Source: Massilia aquatica (GTDB lineage Bacteria; Pseudomonadota; Gammaproteobacteria; Burkholderiales; Burkholderiaceae_D). Taken from it: a stretch of DNA of 64,000 nt. This document shows positions 28,377 through 38,863 of this stretch, in pieces. Location: NCBI RefSeq assembly GCF_011682045.1, contig NZ_VVIW01000027.1, forward strand, positions 25,606 to 89,605. Reading direction: 5' to 3'. The translations under genes were made by a program, and so were the position numbers. The notes beneath the pieces are model-generated. The model ran no database searches, had not been told where the DNA came from, and saw only the letters and a program-made list of their open reading frames with translations. Position 1 is the first letter of the stretch, and each line of letters opens with the position of its first letter.

Positions 28377-30305
28377 TTATTGCATCAGCTCTTTGATCAT
28401 CTTCACCGGCGCGCTGCCGTAACCGAGGAACTGCTCGTGGAACTGCTTGAGGTCGAAGCGAGCGCCGAGCGCCTGTTTGCGCTGCTCGCGCAGGTCCATG
28501 ATCTCGCTGTAGCCGCTGAAGTAGCTGGTCAGCTGCACCGAGCTCACTTTGGCGCGATGCCACTTCTCGCTCGCCTCGCTGCGCGTCTGGAAGGCCTGGC
28601 GCGTGAGCATGTCCATCGCATCGGCTTCGCTCATGCCCAGCACGTGCACGCTGTAGTCGAGGATCGTGTTGGTCACCACGCGCAGGTTCCACTTCGAGTA
28701 CATCAGCCACATTTCCGGCGTATTGTCGCCATAGCCCGATTCGAGCATCATGCGCTCGCCGTACACCGCCCAGCCTTCGATCATGGCGCCGTTACCGAAC
28801 AGCGACTTGATCAGGGACGGCGACTTGTTGGCATACACCAGCTGCGCGTAGTGGCCCGGAATGGCTTCGTGGATGTTCAGGATTTGCAGAATCCAGTGGT
28901 TGTATTCGCGCAGGGTGCTCTCGGCCTGCTCGGGCGAGAGGCCGTCGAGCGGGGTCACGTTGTAGAAGGTGCGGTCCTGCGGCCGATACGGTCCGGGCGC
29001 ATCGATGCTGGCGCCCGCCACGCCGCGCTGGTACAGCGGCGTTTCGCGTACCACCAGCGGTTTTTTCGGATCGAGCGTGAGCAGGTTGTTTTTCACCACC
29101 CAGTCCTGCAGCAGTGGAATCTGGCGCCGGATCTCCGGGAAGAACTCCTCGCGCGAGACGTGTTTGGCCGACAGCTTGTCGATCACCATGCCGATTTTTT
29201 TGGTGCGGTCGGCCGGCCTAGCGGCGCCGCCCATGGTCTTGGTCCACAGCTCGTCGGACAGCGTATCCATGCGCGCGAGCAGCTGTTCGCGCGCGCTCAA
29301 GGCCTTCTGGTACATCTGCTCCGCGCTCACGCCGGCCTGGATGTCATGCCCGAACTTCTGTTCGTACAGCGCTTTGCCGATCCGGAACGAGCGCGCCGAC
29401 TGGTTGGCCTGCTGCGTTTTATCGAGATCGGTGAGGAAGTTGACGTAGCCGATCAGGGCGTCGCCGGCGGCCGCGATGCGGCGCGCGAACAGGTCTTTTT
29501 CGGCCTGGTTCAGGATCGATTCCTGCGCCGCCTTGCCCAGGTCGGCCAGCACCGTCATGGTGCCGGGCGCCTGCTGCAAGGCCAGTTGCGTGTGTTCGCG
29601 GGTCGGGTTGACGATGCTCGCCTGCGCCGCCTGGTAATAGGCCGGTACGTTGGTGAGGCGCTTGAGCAGGGTGCGCAGGCGCTGCGGCTTGGACGCGTAT
29701 TCGGAACCCATGATCAGGTCGAACGGCCCGGCGATGTTATACAGCGCCGGATTCCATTCGAACTCGCGCAGGGTGGTCAGGTAGAAGCGGTCGGCATTGA
29801 GCTTGTTGACCAGCAGGACATGGTCGGTGCGCTGCTTGACCGAGAGTTGGCGCGTATCGAGCTTGGCCAGCTTTTGCAGCCACTCGTCGGCGAACGCCAG
29901 TTGCGCGGCGCGCGTGGCCGCGCTCGGGATAGTCAGGTTGGCCGCGCCATCGTATTTGCCGGAATAGATCGCGCTTTCCGGATCAATGCGCCACAGCGCG
30001 CCGAGGAACTGCATGCTGACCGTATTGAAGCGCCGGTCCTGCGAGCGTTCGCTGCCGGCGCTGCCGGCGCTGGCGGCGGGCGCGCTGGCCACGACAGCTG
30101 CGGCGGCGGCCGGCGCGGCGATGGCCGCGGCCTTGCCCTTGGCCGGCTTGGCGGCTTTGCCCGATTTAGTCGGTTTGCCTGGTTTGGCGGCTTTCACCGT
30201 CTTGGTGCTGTGTGCGTGGGACTGTTTTTTCGGCTTGGCAGCGCCCGCGGGCGCCAGCGCGAAGCACGTCATTAAAACAGCCAGCGCAATTTTCGTTTTC
30301 AACAT
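28377..30305 (-). CDS. DUF885 family secreted metallopeptidase-like protein
   Basis: 642 residues. A signal peptide (MLKTKIALAVLMTCFALAPAGA) is followed by a Lys/Ala-rich linker of about 60 residues and a DUF885 domain. The hallmark HEAIPGHY (His near residue 478) and the downstream EGWAVYGERMM, with its conserved glutamate, form a gluzincin-like zinc site. The family is predicted to be peptidases. The frame is open to 30350, but ATG 30305 gives the proper signal peptide. It is followed in the same direction by the hydrolase at 27578-28366, about 10 bp away. Confidence 0.85.
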   Translation of the reverse strand: MLKTKIALAVLMTCFALAPAGAAKPKKQSHAHSTKTVKAAKPGKPTKSGKAAKPAKGKAAAIAAPAAAAAVVASAPAASAGSAGSERSQDRRFNTVSMQFLGALWRIDPESAIYSGKYDGAANLTIPSAATRAAQLAFADEWLQKLAKLDTRQLSVKQRTDHVLLVNKLNADRFYLTTLREFEWNPALYNIAGPFDLIMGSEYASKPQRLRTLLKRLTNVPAYYQAAQASIVNPTREHTQLALQQAPGTMTVLADLGKAAQESILNQAEKDLFARRIAAAGDALIGYVNFLTDLDKTQQANQSARSFRIGKALYEQKFGHDIQAGVSAEQMYQKALSAREQLLARMDTLSDELWTKTMGGAARPADRTKKIGMVIDKLSAKHVSREEFFPEIRRQIPLLQDWVVKNNLLTLDPKKPLVVRETPLYQRGVAGASIDAPGPYRPQDRTFYNVTPLDGLSPEQAESTLREYNHWILQILNIHEAIPGHYAQLVYANKSPSLIKSLFGNGAMIEGWAVYGERMMLESGYGDNTPEMWLMYSKWNLRVVTNTILDYSVHVLGMSEADAMDMLTRQAFQTRSEASEKWHRAKVSSVQLTSYFSGYSEIMDLREQRKQALGARFDLKQFHEQFLGYGSAPVKMIKELMQ

Positions 30306-30417
30306 TGTGTTGGGCCTTGTAGTGACAGGGACAGGGGCAGCCGCAAGCATGCGGCGGGGCGTCAGATTAGCATCAATCGCGCCGTTTGCGCGCTTTTGTC
30401 GTGTTGAAGAGGGGAGA

Positions 30418-30936
30418 TCAGTCGATGGCGCCGGCGCGGATCATTTCCTGCTGGCGCGCGTTGAGGGTGGCGACCGTGTGTTTGCCGTTGGCGATATTGG
30501 TCAGGACAATCTCGCTCGACTTGGTGAAACGGTGGCCGATGCGCACTGTATACGAGCGCGTGACCCAGCTCCAGAAGCCCTGCGTGAAGCTGGCGTCTTC
30601 CATGTCGCGCCATTTGACGCCGGTGACGCCTTTTTTCCAGGGCAGTACGCCCGAGTAGAGCCATACGCCGACATCGTCGTAATACAGCTGGATACTGCGC
30701 AGCAGCAGGAAGCGGTAGCCGACCACGATCGCCGAGACGGCGAAGACGACGGCGGCGGCGATCTCGTTGCCGTAGCTGAAAGCCAGCGGCAGCGCGACCC
30801 CGAACAGCAGGGCCGCGAGGATCACGACGCCGGTATAGGCCAGCCATGACTTCACGCCGATCACGTGAGCGTCGGGGGAGCTTTTCGATGCGTTGTCTTC
30901 TTCCATGGATTGTGGCGCCGCTTGATAAAAACGCAT
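30418..30936 (-). CDS. Membrane protein with PH-like domain
   Basis: 172 residues. Two adjacent membrane helices (WLAYTGVVILAALLFGVALPL and IAAAVVFAVSAIVVGYRFLLL) are followed by a soluble domain YYDDVGVWLYSGVLPWKKGVTGVKWRDM. This pattern is typical of bacterial PH (bPH) domains. ATG 30906 (MEEDNASK) is an alternative start ten residues in, and neither has a strong ribosome-binding site. The function is unknown. Confidence 0.7.
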   Translation of the reverse strand: MRFYQAAPQSMEEDNASKSSPDAHVIGVKSWLAYTGVVILAALLFGVALPLAFSYGNEIAAAVVFAVSAIVVGYRFLLLRSIQLYYDDVGVWLYSGVLPWKKGVTGVKWRDMEDASFTQGFWSWVTRSYTVRIGHRFTKSSEIVLTNIANGKHTVATLNARQQEMIRAGAID

Positions 30937-30976
30937 GATGTCATGGAATGGCGCAGGGCGCTACTCCGAACGCTAG

Positions 30977-33900
30977 CTAACGCAAGCCCTCCTGCAGCAT
31001 GCGCAGCATGTCTCCCGGCGACATGCGCGCCGCCACATCGCTGCCTTCGAGCAGGCTGTCGGCCAGGTCGCGCTTGTGCTTGTGCAGCTCGACGATGCCT
31101 TCTTCGATGGTGTGGCGCGCCACCAGCCGGTAAATGGTCACCGGCCGCTGCTGCCCCATGCGGTGCGCGCGGTCCGAGGCCTGGTCTTCCACCGCCGGGT
31201 TCCACCACGGGTCCATGTGGATCACGTAGTCGGCCGCGGTCAGGTTGATCCCGACCCCGCCCGCCTTGAGCGAAATGAGGAACACATCGCCCTCGCCGGC
31301 CTGGAACGCATCGACCCGCTTTTTACGCTCCTGCATCGGGGTCGAGCCATCGAGGTACTGGTACTTGATCCCGCGTTCGTCCAGGTGCTTGCGGATCAGG
31401 GTCAGGTGGTCGACGAATTGGCTGAATACCAGCACCTTGTGGCGGTTGTCGAGCAGGTCGTCCAACAGGCGCGCGAACACGGTCAGTTTGCTGCTTTGCA
31501 GGCCGAGTTCGGGCGCCACCAGCGCCGGATTGCAGCAGGCGCGCCGCAGCTTCATCATCTCGGCCAGGATCTGGATCGACTTCTGGCTCTCGGGCGCTTC
31601 CAGCGCGGCCAGCTTGGCGATCGCATCGCGCCGCAGCGATTCGTAGAGCGCGGTTTCTTCTTCCGTCAAATCGACCGGCAGCACGATCTCGGTGCGCGGC
31701 GGCAGTTCGGACAGCACCTGCGCCTTGGTGCGGCGCAGGATGAACGGCTGGATCAGACGGCGCAGGCGCAGGCGCGCACCGGCTTCGGCGCGCGTTGGTG
31801 TCTTAGTCGCAGCCTGTGCCCGTTCGATCGGCCCCGCGAAGCGCAGGTTGAACTGGTCGCTGGTGCCGAGCAGGCCCGGATTAATAAAGCGGAACAGGTT
31901 CCACAACTCGCCAAGGTGATTTTCGAGCGGGGTGCCGGTGGCCACCATGCGGAACTCGCCCTGTAGCGCCATCACCGCCTGCGAGCGCTTGGTCGCGGTG
32001 TTCTTGATCGCCTGCGCTTCATCGAGCACGATGCTGTTCCAGCGCACCCTGGCAAAGGCCGGCGCTTCCAGTTGCAGCAGGCCGTAGCTGGCGACGACCA
32101 GGTCGAACGGACCGGCATCGGCCAGCATGGCGGTGCGCTCGCCCTTGCCGAACAGTTTGACGTTGAGGGTCGGCGCAAAGCGCGCCGCCTCGCTGATCCA
32201 GTTCATGCACACCGAGGTCGGCGCGATCACCAGCGCCGGCCCTTGCGGCGCGCGCGAGAGCAGCAGCGCCAGCGCCTGCAAGGTTTTACCGAGCCCCATG
32301 TCGTCGGCCAGGCAGGCGCCCACGCCCCAGTGGGCCAGGCGCGCCAGCCATGCGAAGCCGTCGACCTGGTAGTCGCGCAGCTCCGCCTGCAAGGTGCTCG
32401 GCAGCTGCGGCACGAAGGCCGTGTTGCGCTCCATCTGCGCCAGGTGCGCGATCCATTCCTTGTCGGTGGTGACCTTGCCGGCATTTTGTGTCACGTCCTG
32501 CGCCAGCTCTTCCAGCGCGAAGCTGGCCAGCGCGTGCACCTTGACCCCGTCCGCGCTCGGGGTGCCGAAGGCCGACAGCTCCATCAGGCGCCGGTGCAGT
32601 TCGGACGTGAGGGCCATGAACTGGTTGTCGCCCAGCGCCACGAAGCGGCTGCCGTTCTCGCGCAGCAGATCGAGCAGGGTGCGCAGGTCCATGATGCGGT
32701 TCTCGTCGATCTGCACCTCGCCGCTGGCCGCGAACCAGTCCTTGTCGCGCTTGATCGACAGGCGCACCGAGCTCGAATCGGCCTTTCTGGCCAGCCGGAA
32801 CGGCTCGCCCTCGGGCCAGGCCAGCAGCACCCTGGCCGGGTCGAGTTCCTGCAATTCGGCCAGCAGTTCCAGGCATTCGATGGGATTGGCCAGCAGCCAT
32901 TCGCCGTGCTCCGCCTCGGCTTGTTCCAGCACGTGCAAGGCGCCGACCAGCTGGCGCTCGGCCTCGCGCTCGGCGTTCAGGTTGCGGCGCGCTTCCACGC
33001 GCGCGCCGCCAACGTCGGCGATCACGCTCTCGGCGCCCGAACCGGGCGGGTAGTAGGCGCCGGCGTCCGGCAAGGGGCGCACCAGCACCTGCATCTTCAG
33101 TCCCTGCTGGTAGGGCAGCAGGTGCACGTGCAGGCGGCTGTCGGCCTCCACCTGCGCAATGTCGGCCGCGCTGCCGCCGATGTCCGACTGCACCGTGACG
33201 ATCGACGAAATCGCGCCGATTGCCTTGAGCACCTGCTTTTCCGCGTGCAGCGGCACTACCAGGCCATTGCCGACGATGGCGCCAATGCGCCGATGCTCGT
33301 CGCTGATGCGCACCACCCGCAGGCGGGTCGGGGTTTCGCGCGTGACGCACACGTCGTCGGTGTTGTCCAGGATCGGTGGTTGCAGGGTGATGGTCACGTT
33401 CCCGGCGCGCGCCTTGATCATCAGTTCCGGTTCGCCCGGCAGCAGTTCCACGCGCGTGCCGGGCGCGTCGATCCAGAACAGCAGCGGGTGGCCGATCAGC
33501 GCGGCCACCGCCTTGTCCATGTCGAATTCGTAGCGCACCCCGCCGCCGCTGTAGTATTTATAGGCGTTCAGGGTCGCCACCACGTGCAGGTCTTGCGAGG
33601 TCAAAAAGTCGAAGCTGGCCGCGTCGTCCGACAGGCGTTTCAGGCCCATGGCGCGCCCGCGGCTCCAGCCGCCCTGGGCGTCGCGCTTCTGTTCGCGCGG
33701 TTCGATGTCCTGCACCCCGTACAGCGGGTCGAAGCGCAGGCCCCACACCAGGCGCGCTTCTTTCACAACTTCGACATTCAGCGCCGGCTGCAGGTTGATC
33801 AGCGCATTGAGCTGGCGTTCCCACGGCTCCTCGCGCTCGAACCAGCCGCCCATGTCGGCCAAGCGCAGGCGCTGGCGCAGGGCGGTCGCTTCCTGGTCGC

Positions 33901-35143
33901 GCGCGACGGCGCCGATGCGCCCCAGCAGGGCGCCCAGCTGCGCCGCCACCAGCTCAAAACCGCCCTCCGAGGCTTGCGTCATCATCTGTTCGAGCTGGGC
34001 GCGCTTGTCGTCCAGCTGCGGCAGCGCCAGCCAGTAATGCAGCAGCGCGCGGAACATGAACGGCTGCAGCGCGCTCTCCCAGCTGCGCGATGGCAGCACC
34101 GCGGCATCGACCGTGCCGCCGCGGATCTGGCGCAGCATGTTCAGTTGCTGGTAGACCGCCGTGTCGTGGTTCTGGGCGGTGCGCGTGACGATGTCCAGAT
34201 ACGCTTCGGCCGCCTTGGCGTGCTTTGGGTCGGGACTGCGCAGCAGCGCCAGCACGTACAGGTGGCCGCCGATGCCGGGAAAGGTCATCTTGCGCTTGCC
34301 GGTCTCGCGCCGCAGCGCCTTGAGCGCCTGCTCGAAACCGGTGAGCGCCTCCAGGTGGTGATCGCGCAGCAGCAAAATGACGCTGCGGTAGAACAGCGCC
34401 ATCGAGTCGTCCAGGTCGGCCAGCAAATTCGAGGCGTCGTCCAGGCGGCCGCACAGGATCAGGTGTTCGGCCATGACGATGCGCAGCGCCATCGACGGCG
34501 CACCCTGCGCCAGGTGGCGTTCGGCGAACAGGCGCAGCTGCGCCGCGCTGGCCGGTTCGCGCTGGGCGTTCTCGAGCAGGACCGTGAGCACCTCGTCGCG
34601 CACCAGCGGGTGGATGCGCGCGAACAGCGCCGGCTCGAACGGGCGCGCGCAGATATCGACCAGCGGATGCAGGTAGCCCGCTTCGTGGCAGTTCATGCAG
34701 GCCGCCAGCAGCGGCGCCACCTGGGCCGGACCCTGGCCGCTGGCCAGCGCGATGCGCAGCAGCGCCACGCCCTGGCGGTAGCTGCGCAGGATGGCAAAGC
34801 CTTCCCAGTTGCGGCGCAGCGGGGTCAGGCTGTCGTAGGCAGCGGCCAGCGGGCCGAAGGTGCGCGCGTCGAGCGCGCTGCTCAGCGCCAGCCAGGTGAT
34901 TTCGGGCGTGACGATCCAGCCGCGGTGCTGCAACTCGCTGGCCATGCCGGCGCCGCGCAGCGCATCCATCGCCGCGACCATGCGCTCGTTGTCGGCCGCG
35001 ATGCCGGCGGCGGCCAGATGCTCCTGGAGGCGGATGCGGCCCATAGGTTCGCCCGCCATCGCCAGCATGGCGGCGATCTGCTGCTCGACCGTGTCCATGC
35101 GCGTGAACTGCTCGCGCATGCTGGCCAGTTCCTGTTCGTTCAT
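30977..35143 (-). CDS. SNF2-family helicase/ATPase, 1388 residues
   Basis: The C-terminal 500 residues form a complete SNF2 motor. Walker A is in DDMGLGKTLQALALL (about residue 950), then DEAQAIKN (about 1042), TGTPLENHLGELWNL, and the helicase C-terminal motif SLKAGGVGINLTAADYVIHMDPWWNPAVEDQ...DRAHRMGQ. The N-terminal 900 residues hold alpha-helical repeat-like sequence and beta-rich regions typical of bacterial SNF2 proteins, which probably act as ATP-driven remodellers of nucleoprotein or RNA polymerase complexes. I see no SWIM zinc finger. The start overlaps the stop of the S9 peptidase gene (ATGA), so the two are coupled. Confidence 0.92.
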   Translation of the reverse strand: MNEQELASMREQFTRMDTVEQQIAAMLAMAGEPMGRIRLQEHLAAAGIAADNERMVAAMDALRGAGMASELQHRGWIVTPEITWLALSSALDARTFGPLAAAYDSLTPLRRNWEGFAILRSYRQGVALLRIALASGQGPAQVAPLLAACMNCHEAGYLHPLVDICARPFEPALFARIHPLVRDEVLTVLLENAQREPASAAQLRLFAERHLAQGAPSMALRIVMAEHLILCGRLDDASNLLADLDDSMALFYRSVILLLRDHHLEALTGFEQALKALRRETGKRKMTFPGIGGHLYVLALLRSPDPKHAKAAEAYLDIVTRTAQNHDTAVYQQLNMLRQIRGGTVDAAVLPSRSWESALQPFMFRALLHYWLALPQLDDKRAQLEQMMTQASEGGFELVAAQLGALLGRIGAVARDQEATALRQRLRLADMGGWFEREEPWERQLNALINLQPALNVEVVKEARLVWGLRFDPLYGVQDIEPREQKRDAQGGWSRGRAMGLKRLSDDAASFDFLTSQDLHVVATLNAYKYYSGGGVRYEFDMDKAVAALIGHPLLFWIDAPGTRVELLPGEPELMIKARAGNVTITLQPPILDNTDDVCVTRETPTRLRVVRISDEHRRIGAIVGNGLVVPLHAEKQVLKAIGAISSIVTVQSDIGGSAADIAQVEADSRLHVHLLPYQQGLKMQVLVRPLPDAGAYYPPGSGAESVIADVGGARVEARRNLNAEREAERQLVGALHVLEQAEAEHGEWLLANPIECLELLAELQELDPARVLLAWPEGEPFRLARKADSSSVRLSIKRDKDWFAASGEVQIDENRIMDLRTLLDLLRENGSRFVALGDNQFMALTSELHRRLMELSAFGTPSADGVKVHALASFALEELAQDVTQNAGKVTTDKEWIAHLAQMERNTAFVPQLPSTLQAELRDYQVDGFAWLARLAHWGVGACLADDMGLGKTLQALALLLSRAPQGPALVIAPTSVCMNWISEAARFAPTLNVKLFGKGERTAMLADAGPFDLVVASYGLLQLEAPAFARVRWNSIVLDEAQAIKNTATKRSQAVMALQGEFRMVATGTPLENHLGELWNLFRFINPGLLGTSDQFNLRFAGPIERAQAATKTPTRAEAGARLRLRRLIQPFILRRTKAQVLSELPPRTEIVLPVDLTEEETALYESLRRDAIAKLAALEAPESQKSIQILAEMMKLRRACCNPALVAPELGLQSSKLTVFARLLDDLLDNRHKVLVFSQFVDHLTLIRKHLDERGIKYQYLDGSTPMQERKKRVDAFQAGEGDVFLISLKAGGVGINLTAADYVIHMDPWWNPAVEDQASDRAHRMGQQRPVTIYRLVARHTIEEGIVELHKHKRDLADSLLEGSDVAARMSPGDMLRMLQEGLR

Positions 35144-37089
35144 GCAGCGCCGGGCAGGTTCTCGATCGCCACCACGGCTGGCTGGCCGGGCGTGGTCAGG
35201 CCGAAGATGCGCAGGTAAAAATACAGCTCCGCTTCGAGCGTGCGCACGATGCTGTCTGCCTTGCGGAAGCCATGGCCTTCGCCTTCCAGGGTCATGTAGG
35301 CCACCGGCACGCCGGCCGCGCGCAGCGCCGTGACCATCACTTCCGACTGCTGCGGCGGCACGACTTTATCGTCCAGGCCCTGGAAAAAGATCATCGGGCG
35401 CGTCAGCCGGTCGGTGTGGTTGATGGGGGAGCGCAGCAGGTACAGCGCTTCCGACTCCGGCTTGGGGGCGATCAGGTACTCGTTGTAGTGCGATTCGAAC
35501 TTGTGCGAGTCGTCGTCCAGGCCCTTCAGGTCCGACACGCCGTAGTAGCTGGCGCCGGCCTTGAACACATCGTGGAAGGTGAGGGCGCACAGCGTGGTCA
35601 GGCCGCCGGCGCTGCCGCCGCGGATCACCAGCCGCTCCGGATCGACCACGCCGCGCGTGGCCAGGTAGCGCGCGCCGGCCACGCAATCGTCGACATCGAC
35701 CACGCCCCACTGGCCCTTGAGCGCATCGCGGTAGGCGCGTCCGAAGCCGCTGCTGCCGCCATAGTTCACGTCCAGCACGGCGAATCCACGGCTGGTCCAG
35801 TACTGGGTGGCCAGCTTGAGGGTATTGGTGGCCATGCCCGTCGGGCCGCCGTGGCTGATCACCATCAGCGGCGGTTTGGCCGCCGCATCGGGCGTCACAT
35901 CGGCGTTGCAGGGCGGGTAGTAGAACGCGTGCGCGCTGCGCTGGCCGTTGGCGCCGCTGGCGTAGGTCACGCTCTCGGGGACCGACAGGTAGCCGTCCGC
36001 CGGCAGTTCGCTGATCGAACGCGCCAGCACGTACGGCGTGGCGCTGGCCAGCTCGAAACGCGCCAGCTCCAGCGGGATGTGCGGCGAGCCGCCCAGGATC
36101 AGCGCCACGCCGCCGCCCACGCGCAGCTCGCGGATTTCTTCGTAAGGATTGGTGATCGGCGCCAGCTTGCCGCTCTCGGGCGAGAGTCGGGCCAGGCGCG
36201 AGACGCCATGTTCGATGTAGGTGCAGATAATTTCGCCGCTGCTGTCGAAACCATACATCGATACCGCGAAGGTCCAGTGCGGCGCTCCGAACTCGGCGGC
36301 GCGTTCGCACAAAGGCTGCACCGTGCCTTCGGCCAGGCGGTACAGATTCCACCAGCCGCTGCGGTCCGATACAAAATGCAGCACCCCGGCCGGCGACCAT
36401 TCGGGCTGGCAGATGGCTTCTTCAGGCCCGCCGGCGACCAGCGTCGGCGTGCCGAGCGAGCCGTCCGGATTGACCTGCGCCAGCCACAGTTCGGTGCCCT
36501 GCCACGGCATGCGCGGATGGTCCCAGCTCAGCCAGGCCAGCGACTGGCCGTCCGGGGACAGGCGCGGGGCGGCGTAAAAGTCGCTGCCCTGTGCCAGGAT
36601 GGTTTCGCCGCCGTCGGCGCCGATCGCGCACAGCGTATTGACCGGCTGCGCGCTGCCTCCCGCATGATCTTCGCGCACCACCACCAGCCGGCCGCGCGCC
36701 GCATCGTGGGCAAAGTCGGCGTAGCGCGCGCTGCCCGGGCGGGTGAGCGCCTGCGGAGCCGCGCCCGGCGCAATCGTATAAATACAATTATCGGCAAAGT
36801 GCGAGAAATACACCGTGCCCGCCGCCACCAGATAGGCGCCGCCGCCGTATTCGTGCACGCGGCTGCGCACATTGAACGGGGCCGGGGTCAGTTCGACCAG
36901 CTGGTCGCCGCGCTGGCGCAGCAGGGTGGTGCGCCCGCCTTCGCTGGCGCGGCCGGCCAGCCAGTAGGCGTCGACGCCGTCGGCCTGGGGCTGCGACAGC
37001 GGGGTGGCGCCGGCGGCCACGATGGCGGCGCTGATCGGGGAAGGCCAGAGGCCGAAAGCGGCGTTCTGCGGGCTGGTCGAAGCTGTCAT
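35140..37089 (-). CDS. S9 family prolyl-oligopeptidase-like peptidase
   Basis: 649 residues. An N-terminal beta-propeller (about residues 30-370) precedes an alpha/beta hydrolase domain. The catalytic serine is in RGGSAGGLTTL (Ser493), with Asp in FFQGLDDKVVPP and His in LEGEGHGF. This is the layout of dipeptidyl/acylaminoacyl peptidases of family S9. No signal peptide is seen, so it is probably cytoplasmic. ATG 37089 was chosen over an open frame to 37263 because an AGGA sequence precedes it and the upstream residues look random. It shares the upstream region with divergent hemE. Confidence 0.88.
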   Translation of the reverse strand: MTASTSPQNAAFGLWPSPISAAIVAAGATPLSQPQADGVDAYWLAGRASEGGRTTLLRQRGDQLVELTPAPFNVRSRVHEYGGGAYLVAAGTVYFSHFADNCIYTIAPGAAPQALTRPGSARYADFAHDAARGRLVVVREDHAGGSAQPVNTLCAIGADGGETILAQGSDFYAAPRLSPDGQSLAWLSWDHPRMPWQGTELWLAQVNPDGSLGTPTLVAGGPEEAICQPEWSPAGVLHFVSDRSGWWNLYRLAEGTVQPLCERAAEFGAPHWTFAVSMYGFDSSGEIICTYIEHGVSRLARLSPESGKLAPITNPYEEIRELRVGGGVALILGGSPHIPLELARFELASATPYVLARSISELPADGYLSVPESVTYASGANGQRSAHAFYYPPCNADVTPDAAAKPPLMVISHGGPTGMATNTLKLATQYWTSRGFAVLDVNYGGSSGFGRAYRDALKGQWGVVDVDDCVAGARYLATRGVVDPERLVIRGGSAGGLTTLCALTFHDVFKAGASYYGVSDLKGLDDDSHKFESHYNEYLIAPKPESEALYLLRSPINHTDRLTRPMIFFQGLDDKVVPPQQSEVMVTALRAAGVPVAYMTLEGEGHGFRKADSIVRTLEAELYFYLRIFGLTTPGQPAVVAIENLPGAA

Positions 37090-37229
37090 GGGGATCCTGC
37101 TGGGTTGGCGGTGGTATGGCATGATAGTTAATCCCCCGCGCCGGTGCAAATGCGCGCGCGCGGCGCGGGGGGTGAGAATGCGGGAGAATGCGATAATAGC
37201 GCCTTTCTCCAAGCTTTCGACGGTTCCCC

Positions 37230-38315
37230 ATGCCCCAATTCGCCCCGCTCCAGAACGACACATTCCTGCGCGCGCTGCTGCGCCAACCGACCGATTACAC
37301 CCCTGTGTGGCTGATGCGTCAGGCGGGGCGCTACCTGCCCGAATACCGCGCCACGCGCGAGCGCGCCGGCTCCTTCCTGGGCCTGGCCAAGAACCCCGAT
37401 TACGCCACCGAAGTGACCCTGCAGCCGATCGACCGCTACCCGCTGGACGCCTCGATCCTGTTCTCGGACATCCTCACCGTCCCTGACGCGATGGGCCTGG
37501 GCCTGTACTTTGTCGATGGCGAAGGCCCCAAGTTCGAGCGTCCGCTGCGCACCGAAACCGATGTCATGGCCCTGCGCGCGCCCGACCTCGACTCGCTCGA
37601 CTACGTCTTTAAAGCGGTCACCCAGATCCGCGGCGCCTTGAATGGCCGGGTGCCGCTGATCGGCTTTTCGGGCAGCCCGTGGACCCTGGCCTGCTACATG
37701 GTCGAAGGCGGCGGCTCCAAGGAATTCCACACCATCAAAAAGATGCTGTACAACCGCCCCGACCTGATGCACCACATCCTGTCGACCAACGCGGCGGCGG
37801 TGGCGGCCTACCTCAACGCCCAGATCGACGCCGGCGCCCAGGCCGTGATGATCTTCGACTCGTGGGGCGGCGCGCTGGCCGACGGCGCCTACCAGACCTT
37901 CTCGCTGCAGTACATGCAGCAGGTGATGAGCCAGCTCAAGCGCGAAAAAGACGGCGTGCGCATCCCGGCGGTGGTGTTTACCAAGGGCGGCGGCCTGTGG
38001 CTCGACCAGATCGCCGACATCGGCGCCGATGCGGTCGGCCTCGACTGGACCGTCAACCTGGGCCGCGCGCGCGCGCTGGTCGGCCACAAGGTGGCCCTGC
38101 AAGGCAACCTGGACCCGGCGATCCTGTTCGCCAGCCCGGAACAGATCCGCGCCGAGGTCGAGCGTACCCTGACCAGCTACGGCAAGCCGTCCGACGGTTC
38201 GGGTCACGTGTTCAACCTGGGACATGGCATCTCGCAGTTCACTCCGCCGGAGTCGGTCACGGCCATGGTCGAGGCGGTACACAGCTTCAGCCGCCAGCAG
38301 CGCGCCGGCCTGTAG
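37230..38315 (+). CDS. hemE: Uroporphyrinogen decarboxylase
   Basis: 361 residues. It removes four carboxyl groups from uroporphyrinogen III to give coproporphyrinogen III in haem synthesis. The family signatures [17 protein letters not shown] and [20 protein letters not shown] are intact, as is the late LGHGI motif. It is divergent from the S9 peptidase (140 bp between starts). Downstream lies a 749-bp gene-free region rich in DnaA boxes, before priA. Confidence 0.97.
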   Translation: MPQFAPLQNDTFLRALLRQPTDYTPVWLMRQAGRYLPEYRATRERAGSFLGLAKNPDYATEVTLQPIDRYPLDASILFSDILTVPDAMGLGLYFVDGEGPKFERPLRTETDVMALRAPDLDSLDYVFKAVTQIRGALNGRVPLIGFSGSPWTLACYMVEGGGSKEFHTIKKMLYNRPDLMHHILSTNAAAVAAYLNAQIDAGAQAVMIFDSWGGALADGAYQTFSLQYMQQVMSQLKREKDGVRIPAVVFTKGGGLWLDQIADIGADAVGLDWTVNLGRARALVGHKVALQGNLDPAILFASPEQIRAEVERTLTSYGKPSDGSGHVFNLGHGISQFTPPESVTAMVEAVHSFSRQQRAGL

Positions 38316-38323
38316 TCTGGCTA

Positions 38324-38356
38324 CAGCGGGGCCACCTCGCCGGGGTGGTGCCGCTG
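38324..38356 (+). terminator. Hairpin downstream of hemE
   Basis: CAGCGGGGCCACC pairs imperfectly with GGTGGTGCCGCTG around a short loop, nine bases after the hemE stop. There is no T-run directly after it, though GTTTTC follows a few bases later. Confidence 0.4.
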
Positions 38357-38460
38357 CGCTGCGGCAGACGTTTTCTGAATGACAATATCCCACTTATTCA
38401 CAATTTTTCTGAACATCGCTGATTAAAAATAAGGCGCTCAAGAAAAGTTTCAACTACTTC

Positions 38461-38474
38461 CAAGTGATTGATTT
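38461..38474 (+). repeat. AT-rich direct repeat, left unit
   Basis: CAAGTGATTGATTT, followed by TAAACGGATTATAAAAT. The same 14 bases followed by a similar AT-rich run (ATAAGGATTAAATTT) occur at 38864-38877. They lie just before the two main DnaA-box groups and could be unwinding-element 13-mers. Confidence 0.7.
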
Positions 38475-38863
38475 TAAACGGATTATAAAATCAGCCTGTT
38501 GAGTCGGGCCTGGAAAATGTGGACAAGGTACAGAGGGAAAACGCGCTTTTTCCAGCATTGTCCACAAAGTTATCAACAGGCAGTGTGGATAAAAATGAAA
38601 AGTCCCGCGTTTACCGCGACTTAGCGCAATTGTTAAGGTGTTACATGAGCATTTGCTGCGTTGCATGATGGTGCCGACTGTGTCGCCGGCAATCCGCAGC
38701 AGGGCGCGGCGGGCCGCGCGCGAGTGCGCCGGGCCGGCCCTGGCAAGCTATTTGACCACAGCGGCCAACAGACAATCCGACTACATTTTCAATGCTCCGC
38801 GCCTTACTTATGCACAGAACGGCGGTAAAACATGGTTTTCCCGTCCCCTCACGGTGACTTTCG

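Noticed and set aside
30977..35143. SNF2 helicase as part of an antiphage system
   Set aside because: No partner typical of known SNF2-containing defence systems is adjacent. Bacterial SNF2 proteins of this type are common in housekeeping contexts.
32072..35218. 1048-codon plus-strand open frame opposite the SNF2 gene
   Set aside because: It is antisense to a strongly supported helicase gene. The protein is rich in His, Gln, Arg and Ala, as expected of a shadow frame in high-GC DNA, and has no family motif.
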